NCBI GenBank assembly: GCA_902495325.1
Contig: CABUWK010000033.1
Coordinates: 1-25,715, forward strand
Direction: 5' to 3'
Source of the DNA: an uncultured Acidiphilium sp.
GTDB lineage: Bacteria; Bacillota; Clostridia; Christensenellales; Borkfalkiaceae
Length of the DNA stretch: 25,715 nucleotides
The number at the start of each line of letters is the position of its first letter. Positions within the stretch are counted from its first letter, which is position 1. The notes below the pieces were generated by a model. That model saw only the letters and a program-made list of their open reading frames with translations, did not search any database and was not told the origin of the DNA. A program made the translations under genes and the position numbers. Shown here piece after piece: positions 21,422 through 25,715 of this stretch.

Positions 21422-22659
21422 AAGCCGTCGTATTTACCCTCGGATGTAAGGTAAACAGCTGCGAGAGCTCTTCTCTGATGAACGGTCTTAAGGAGATGGG
21501 ATACGAAGTGTCGTCCGAACTTTGCCCTGCCGATCTTTATATCGTCAATACCTGCGCCGTTACGGCGGAAGCAGAGAAAAAGTCCAGGCAGGCGATCGCG
21601 AGGGCGAGGAAATTCAATCCCGATTGCGAAATTATCGTGACCGGTTGCGCTTCGCAGAAATCGCCGGAAGATTTTCTGAAAAAGAATAACGTGACCCTGG
21701 TGACGGGCGCGCAATCGAAGGATAAAATTTTATCGATGATCGGTAAAAAAGGCGCGATAATCGACTCCGAGGGGGACTATTACGAAGAATTTCTCCCGGC
21801 GAAAACGGGGAGCGTCCGCGCTTACGTGAAGGTGCAGGACGGATGTGACAATTTTTGCAGTTACTGTATCATTCCCTATCTTCGCGGAAGAAACCGTTCG
21901 AGAAAAGCGGACAACGTGATCCGGGAGATTGCGTATCTCTCGCCGGCAGAGGCGGTGATCACGGGGATCAATCTTTCTTCTTACGATAAAAAAGGAAAGG
22001 GGCTTACGGGGCTGATCGAAGCTCTTTCTGCGGTGGATTGCAGAATCCGTCTCGGTTCGCTCGAAGTGAACGTGATAGACGAGGCGTTTCTCGGCGCGCT
22101 GAAAAATTTAAAAGATTTTGCTCCTCATTTCCACCTTTCCCTGCAATCGGGATCGGATGCGGTCCTTAAAACGATGAACCGCCATTATACGACGGAACAG
22201 TTTCTCGAAAAATGCGCGCTTATCCGCAAGTTTTTCCCGGATGCTGGCATTACGACGGATATTATCGTAGGATATTCCACGGAGACGGAGCAGGATTTTT
22301 CAAACACGCTCGAAACGGCGGAAAGAGCCGGTTTTTCGGATATTCATTGTTTCCCTTATTCGAAACGGGAAGGGACGGTCGGCGCGAAGCTGAAAGAATT
22401 GTCGTACAGCGTGAAAGAAGAGCGTATGCACAGGCTTCTTGCTTTGAAGGCGGAAATGAAAGATCGCTTTATCGGTCGGTTGATCGGAAAGACGGAAGAG
22501 TTTCTGCCGGAAGAAAAAGAAGGAGAATATTTTGTGGGCTATACGGGCAATTACGTCCGTTGTTACGTAAAAGACGCGGAGATCGGAAAAATGATATCCG
22601 TAAAAATAACCGAACGCTATCTGGACGGGGCGAAAGCCGTTCCGGCAGCGCGGGAATAA
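21418..22659 (+). CDS. mtaB: tRNA t6A37 methylthiotransferase (radical SAM)
   Basis: 413-residue enzyme that adds a methylthio group to t6A at position 37 of tRNAs reading ANN codons. The N-terminal domain holds the first [4Fe-4S] cysteines: Cys10 (TLGCKVN), Cys46 (NTCAVT) and Cys77 (TGCAS). The radical SAM cluster is Cys143, Cys147, Cys150 (CDNFCSYC), followed by IIPYLRGRNRSR. A C-terminal TRAM-like domain (about 350-410) is present. NTCAVTAEAEKKSRQAIARA points to MtaB rather than MiaB. Start at ATG 21418, overlapping the prmA stop (ATGA); the upstream in-frame start lies inside prmA. The usual CKVNQYE motif reads CKVNSCESS here. Confidence 0.93.
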   Translation: MKAVVFTLGCKVNSCESSSLMNGLKEMGYEVSSELCPADLYIVNTCAVTAEAEKKSRQAIARARKFNPDCEIIVTGCASQKSPEDFLKKNNVTLVTGAQSKDKILSMIGKKGAIIDSEGDYYEEFLPAKTGSVRAYVKVQDGCDNFCSYCIIPYLRGRNRSRKADNVIREIAYLSPAEAVITGINLSSYDKKGKGLTGLIEALSAVDCRIRLGSLEVNVIDEAFLGALKNLKDFAPHFHLSLQSGSDAVLKTMNRHYTTEQFLEKCALIRKFFPDAGITTDIIVGYSTETEQDFSNTLETAERAGFSDIHCFPYSKREGTVGAKLKELSYSVKEERMHRLLALKAEMKDRFIGRLIGKTEEFLPEEKEGEYFVGYTGNYVRCYVKDAEIGKMISVKITERYLDGAKAVPAARE

Positions 22660-22675
22660 AAAGTGAGGTAAGGAA

Positions 22676-23017
22676 ATGGAAGACTGCTTATTCTGTAAAT
22701 TCGTCGGCGGAGAGCTGAAAACGAATATCGTTTACGAAGACGAAGATTTTATTATCATCAGGGATATCAACCCGCAGGCGAAAAATCACTTTCTCGCGAT
22801 TCCGAGAAAGCATTTCAAATATCTTGCCGATGCCACGGAAGCGGACGGCGAACTGATCGGACGGATCTTGCGCAGGATCGCATCTTTGACCGATCTGCTC
22901 GGTCTGGAAAACGGATACCGGCTTGTGATCAATCAGGGAGACGACGCGGGGCAGACGGTGCCGCACCTGCATATTCACATCCTTTCCGGACAGAAAATGG
23001 GCTGGCAACCGGCTTGA
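22676..23017 (+). CDS. HIT-family nucleotide hydrolase (HinT-like)
   Basis: 113-residue histidine-triad protein, expected to hydrolyse AMP-linked amines or aminoacyl-adenylates. The triad His97, His99, His101 is in VPHLHIHILSG. The N-terminal CLFCKF (Cys4, Cys7), together with a later histidine, is the usual zinc site of bacterial HinT. LVINQGDDAGQTV is the family segment before the triad. It lies 16 nt after mtaB and is probably co-transcribed. Normal length, complete. Confidence 0.95.
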   Translation: MEDCLFCKFVGGELKTNIVYEDEDFIIIRDINPQAKNHFLAIPRKHFKYLADATEADGELIGRILRRIASLTDLLGLENGYRLVINQGDDAGQTVPHLHIHILSGQKMGWQPA

Positions 23018-23020
23018 TTT

Positions 23021-23103
23021 CTCACGGCTATGAAATTCCGGGTTTTACGGAAGGAAACAGATCCCGTAAAATCCGGAATGATATATTATCGGATATCCGT
23101 GAG
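23021..23103. repeat. Nested palindromic structure downstream of the HIT gene
   Basis: A 16-bp stem, ATTCCGGGTTTTACGG (23035-23050) with CCGTAAAATCCGGAAT (23064-23079, one G-U pair), sits inside an outer 7-bp stem CTCACGG/CCGTGAG (23021-23027/23097-23103). No T run follows, so it is not a typical terminator. A weak hairpin at about 23142-23155 followed by a T-rich tract (23166-23180) is a better candidate for ending the operon. Confidence 0.6.
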
Positions 23104-23251
23104 ATCCGGACTTTGTTATGTCCTGATGCGGCTCCGGTCTCTCCCGGCTGTCGGGGTACTTAAAAATTTTTTTGTTTTTTTAGGGAAAACCTATTAAAAT
23201 CTCTTTACAAATCGAAAGAAATCTGTTAAACTATATAAGCTTTCAAGGTAC

Positions 23252-23327
<76 letters not shown>

Positions 23328-23328
<1 letters not shown>

Positions 23329-23375
23329 ATAACAGAAAAACCCATTGCGTTTGCGCAATGGGTTTTTCTGTTATT
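23328..23375. terminator. 22-bp perfect hairpin terminator of tRNA-Val
   Basis: Arms 23328-23349 and 23354-23375 are perfectly complementary with a 4-nt loop. The core CCCATTGCG/CGCAATGGG is followed by T5. The stem begins at the last base of the CCA. Confidence 0.9.
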
Positions 23376-23377
23376 GG

Positions 23378-23389
23378 CGGGGACGTAGC
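23378..23389 (+). repeat. Duplicate of the tRNA-Val 5' end
   Basis: CGGGGACGTAGC at 23378-23389 repeats 23251-23262 exactly, directly after the tRNA terminator hairpin. Only 12 bp are shared, so it may be a remnant of a second, lost tRNA copy. Confidence 0.6.
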
Positions 23390-23460
23390 GGGCGAGATCG
23401 CGGCTTGCCTGCAAGCCGACGAGCGTCAATTTGCCGAAGGCTCCCGAATGCGTATCGGGG

Positions 23461-23870
23461 CAGAATGGCGAGAAAGGTGACGGTTGTTGGTTTTTGTCAT
23501 CCTGATCCTGTCTGAAGAAATACAATCAATTGGTTTTTGTCATCCTGAGCCACAACTTTTTTATTTTTGTCATCCTGAGCTTGCCGAAGGATCTGAGTGC
23601 GGGTGTTGCACGGAGATGTTTCGACTGCACTTCGTTCCACTCAACATGACAGGAAAATATTTCCTTTTTTTAACTTGTATGTTTTTGTCATTCTGATCCT
23701 GCCTCTTGCCCTTGCCCGTGAAGAATCTCAAAAACATACGATGAGTCTCAAAAATATACTTTTCCTTTCTGCACTTTTTTCAGATTCTTCCCGGATCCGT
23801 CAGACGGGTCGGGTCAGAATGACGGGAAAGGTGACGGTTGTTGGTTTTTGTCATCCTGAGCTTGCCGAAG
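23461..23870. repeat. Nest of GTCATCCTGAGC-type dispersed repeats
   Basis: TTTTTGTCAT(C/T)CTGA begins at 23491, 23534, 23564, 23682 and 23845; three copies continue with GC, and two of these with TTGCCGAAGG. A 34-bp stretch at 23472-23505 is repeated exactly at 23826-23859. Inverted relatives (CAACATGACA near 23643; AGAATGACGG near 23817) lie between. This is the widespread intergenic repeat type seen in many bacterial genomes. The stretch 23376-24027 has no supported gene; open frames crossing it have no ribosome-binding site and follow the repeats. Confidence 0.85.
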
Positions 23871-23923
23871 GGCAAGGCATATATACAATTACAATGAAAA
23901 ATAAAAAATTTTCGGAAAAACTA

Positions 23924-23974
23924 TTGACATTTTCCGGAAATGTGGTATAATGAATATGAAAATGACGCGGGTCA
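23924..23974 (+). promoter_or_regulatory. Promoter and LacI-type operator of the lacI-family gene
   Basis: TTGACA 23924-23929, 16-bp spacer, TATAAT 23946-23951. TGACGCGGGTCA at 23963-23974 is a 12-bp near-palindrome with a central CG, as in LacI-family operators, and covers the early transcribed region. This suggests autoregulation. Confidence 0.8.
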
Positions 23975-24027
23975 CAGAAAGAAGTCGATAAGTCGGACCG
24001 TAAAAAAACAATCACAGGGTAAGAAAA

Positions 24028-25032
24028 ATGATTACAAGGACGGATGTCGCAAAGAGAGCGGGGGTATCGGTCGGAACCGTTTCCAATGTGATGAACAATA
24101 AAGAATCGGTAAAGCCGGAATATGTGAAGCGGGTAAAAAAAGCGATAGAAGAGCTCAATTATATTCCCGATTTCACGGCGAAAAGCCTTGCCAAGCGGAA
24201 GAGCAACCACATCGGAGTGGCTGTTTACGAAATGACGAATCCTTACCATGCGGAGATCATCGAAGGGCTCGAGGAGTACGCCGCGGGGAAAGGGTACATG
24301 GTAACGACTTTTCTGCTTGACAACAAACTGAATAAAAAGCTGGACGCCATCTGCGAAAGGCGGCTCGACGCCCTCGTGAATTTCATGACAAACGCTTTGC
24401 CTGACAATTTTATCAGCGCGCTCGAATCGCAGAATACCGTACTCGTCAATTTTTCGGAAGAAAACAGTTTCATCGTCGTGAACGATTACGAAAAGGCGAT
24501 GATGTCGTATATGCAGTTGCTGTCTTCTCTCAAACATAAATATGTGGCATACGTGAGTACCGTTGACAAAATGCGTTTCGAAGTTGATTCCAGAGGAAAA
24601 ACGTTTTTGTCGAAACGGGCGGAAATGGGTTTTTCGGAAGACGACTCTTTTATATTATGTAATAACGATTATTCTTTGCGGTCGGAACGCATCGGCTATA
24701 TGCTGGCGGACAAACTGATCGGAACGCACTCCGAAACGACCGCCGTTTTCGCCACAAACGATCTGTGCGCGATCGGGCTTATGAAAAGGTTTGCGGAACT
24801 CGGGCTTCATTGTCCGGAAGACGTTTCCGTGATCGGGTGTGATAATATTTCGATCGGGGAATATTTTATTCCCGGATTATGCACAATAGGATTTGACAAG
24901 AAAGCCTACGGGCGGGCGATCGCCAAAGCGATCATAGACGAGATCGACAGCGGCTATCAGATGCCGTACCGCACGCTGCGGTTCGAAGCGATTTCCGTTC
25001 TGCGGGATTCGGTAGACAAGGCGAGAGGGTAA
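24028..25032 (+). CDS. LacI-family transcriptional regulator
   Basis: 334-residue sugar-responsive DNA-binding protein. The N-terminal helix-turn-helix and hinge are clear: TRTDVAKRAGVSVGTVSNVMNN (4-25) and LNYIPDFTAKSLAKRKSNHIGV. The periplasmic-binding-like ligand domain follows, with VYEMTNPYHAEIIEGLEEYA, AVFATNDLCAIGLMKRFAELG and VSVIGCDNISIGEYFIPGLCTIGFDKKAYGRAIA, all family signatures. AGGG lies 8 nt before the ATG. A matching operator lies in its own promoter and another before the downstream binding-protein gene, so it probably controls a sugar ABC transporter that starts at 25298. The inducer is unknown. Confidence 0.95.
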   Translation: MITRTDVAKRAGVSVGTVSNVMNNKESVKPEYVKRVKKAIEELNYIPDFTAKSLAKRKSNHIGVAVYEMTNPYHAEIIEGLEEYAAGKGYMVTTFLLDNKLNKKLDAICERRLDALVNFMTNALPDNFISALESQNTVLVNFSEENSFIVVNDYEKAMMSYMQLLSSLKHKYVAYVSTVDKMRFEVDSRGKTFLSKRAEMGFSEDDSFILCNNDYSLRSERIGYMLADKLIGTHSETTAVFATNDLCAIGLMKRFAELGLHCPEDVSVIGCDNISIGEYFIPGLCTIGFDKKAYGRAIAKAIIDEIDSGYQMPYRTLRFEAISVLRDSVDKARG

Positions 25033-25113
25033 ATCGTTCCGGTTTTGCGGCATATCCGGAAACGGAAAATACAGAAAAAACAAGAAAATACAGAAAATAA
25101 AACAAAAAGACGG

Positions 25114-25159
25114 GAAAGAGGATATCCTCTTTCGCTTGGCGCTTTTCTCCAAGCGAAAG
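25114..25159 (+). other. Two overlapping, mutually exclusive hairpins
   Basis: GAAAGAGGATATCCTCTTTC (25114-25133) is a perfect 20-bp palindrome. CTTTCGCTTGG (25129-25139) pairs with CCAAGCGAAAG (25149-25159). They share 25129-25133, so only one can form at a time. Neither has a strong T run. They lie in the gap between lacI and the binding-protein gene. Confidence 0.6.
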
Positions 25160-25269
25160 TATTCTTTACGGTATCGTCCGGCGGATGATGATCGCCGTTT
25201 TCGCCCGTCGGCAGAGTAAAAAATCGCAAAAAAGAACAGACAGATTCTTTTTAATAAATCATTAATAAA

Positions 25270-25281
25270 TGACGCGTGTCA
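25270..25281 (+). promoter_or_regulatory. LacI-type operator before the sugar-binding-protein gene
   Basis: TGACGCGTGTCA matches the operator at 23963-23974 at 11 of 12 positions. It lies 16 nt upstream of the next start codon, overlapping the expected transcription start. Directly upstream, TTAATAAAT is repeated at 25251-25259 and 25262-25270. No clear -35 is visible. Confidence 0.8.
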
Positions 25282-25297
25282 TAAACAGGAGGCAAAA

Positions 25298-25715
25298 ATG
25301 AAGAAATTACTTGCGTTTATCGTTGCGTGTACGTTTTCGCTGACGTGTTTTGCGGGATGCAAAAAACAGACTCAGACGGACAACGGCAATGCGGGGGAAT
25401 CTGCGGATTACTCCGTTAATATCGACATGTCCGACGAAGACTACAATCAGACTGCGACTTTAACGGTCGGCGTTACCGCCGATCCTTACGAAAGCGAACT
25501 GGTGAATGCGCTCGGAAAAGCATTCAATCAGCTTTTCCCCAACGTGACGATCGAACCCGTGCGTATTTCGGGCACGGATTATTCGAGCGCGGTGATCGGC
25601 AGATGGAATGCGAAGAACATTCCCGATATTTTCTACACGAGCGAGACGGAATCTTTCCGTTTTATTTCGAGCAATCTCTATCTGAATCTCGATCCGTACA
25701 TCAAAGCCGAAAACG
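25298..25715 (+). CDS. ABC sugar transporter substrate-binding lipoprotein (N-terminal part, cut by window end)
   Basis: The first 139 codons of a family-1 extracellular solute-binding protein. Starts MKKLLAFIVACTFSLTCFAGCKK, a lipoprotein signal peptide with lipobox FAGC, lipid anchor Cys21. The mature protein has an acidic, Gln-rich linker, then TLTVGVTADPYESELVNALGKAFNQLFPNVTIEPVRISGTDYSSAV and the family segment PDIFYTSE. AGGAGG lies 6 nt before ATG 25298. No stop codon occurs before the window ends. It probably heads an operon with permease genes beyond the edge, under the LacI-family protein. The ligand is likely a sugar or oligosaccharide. Confidence 0.9.
   Translation, partial: MKKLLAFIVACTFSLTCFAGCKKQTQTDNGNAGESADYSVNIDMSDEDYNQTATLTVGVTADPYESELVNALGKAFNQLFPNVTIEPVRISGTDYSSAVIGRWNAKNIPDIFYTSETESFRFISSNLYLNLDPYIKAEN

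Noticed and set aside
23021..23103. Terminator of the prmA-mtaB-HIT unit
   Set aside because: The stem is strong but has no T run; a later T-rich tract fits better.
23461..23870. CRISPR array
   Set aside because: Repeat copies are unevenly spaced, vary in length and orientation, and no cas genes are present.

Overview
The window looks like chromosomal DNA of an anaerobic Bacillota (Clostridia) species, probably an uncultivated gut lineage. Supporting signs are near-consensus sigma-A promoters with 17-bp spacers, purine-rich Shine-Dalgarno sites, tRNAs with encoded CCA, lipoprotein-type ABC binding proteins, a TM1266-family protein, a YerC/YecD TrpR-like regulator, and a prmA-mtaB-HIT gene block. 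The species cannot be fixed from sequence alone.

Layout. (1) 1-3830: a partial copy of a structured repeat, then tRNA-Arg(ACG), followed by a small A+T-rich island. The island has four copies of a 12-bp motif, a tyrosine integrase on the minus strand, and a divergent AAA_14/DUF4143 ATPase. This is the clearest horizontally acquired piece. (2) 3830-9780: a MATE exporter (minus), an amidohydrolase apparently read from a leaderless mRNA, an alpha/beta-hydrolase plus transglutaminase-like pair, and class II fructose-bisphosphate aldolase (minus). (3) 9780-12980: a promoter and a leader of about 250 nt ending in an intrinsic terminator, 13 nt before a four-gene unit: a TM1266-family ACT-like protein and a complete nitrate/sulfonate/HMP-type ABC importer. 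(4) 13160-16340: a lone MazF-type toxin, then a polar amino-acid ABC importer with a TrpR-like regulator as last gene. (5) 16480-19860: a second MATE exporter whose 3' end runs into a 280-bp modular palindromic element, a membrane-anchored XRE regulator, and an SGNH hydrolase, with a probable XRE operator cluster between the last two. (6) 19990-23020: GtrA-like protein, PrmA, MtaB and HIT protein, tightly coupled and again starting leaderless. (7) 23020-25715: palindromes, tRNA-Val(GAC), a nest of GTCATCCTGAGC-type dispersed repeats, a LacI-family regulator, and the start of a sugar-type ABC binding lipoprotein. A matching LacI-type operator lies in front of each of these two genes.

How the genes work together. 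Most of the window is transport and its local control: two MATE exporters and three ABC importers (one cut off by the window end), each importer with a plausible local switch. These switches are a leader terminator at 10089-10127, a YerC-like protein encoded in the amino-acid unit, and the LacI operator pair. The housekeeping part (PrmA, MtaB, HIT, aldolase, two tRNAs) is conventional.

Most interesting for follow-up: the long terminator-ended leader before the TM1266/ABC unit, the 280-bp element built from nested palindromes, the two leaderless promoters, the anticodon-arm duplicate upstream of tRNA-Arg, and the iterated 12-bp motif beside the integrase.
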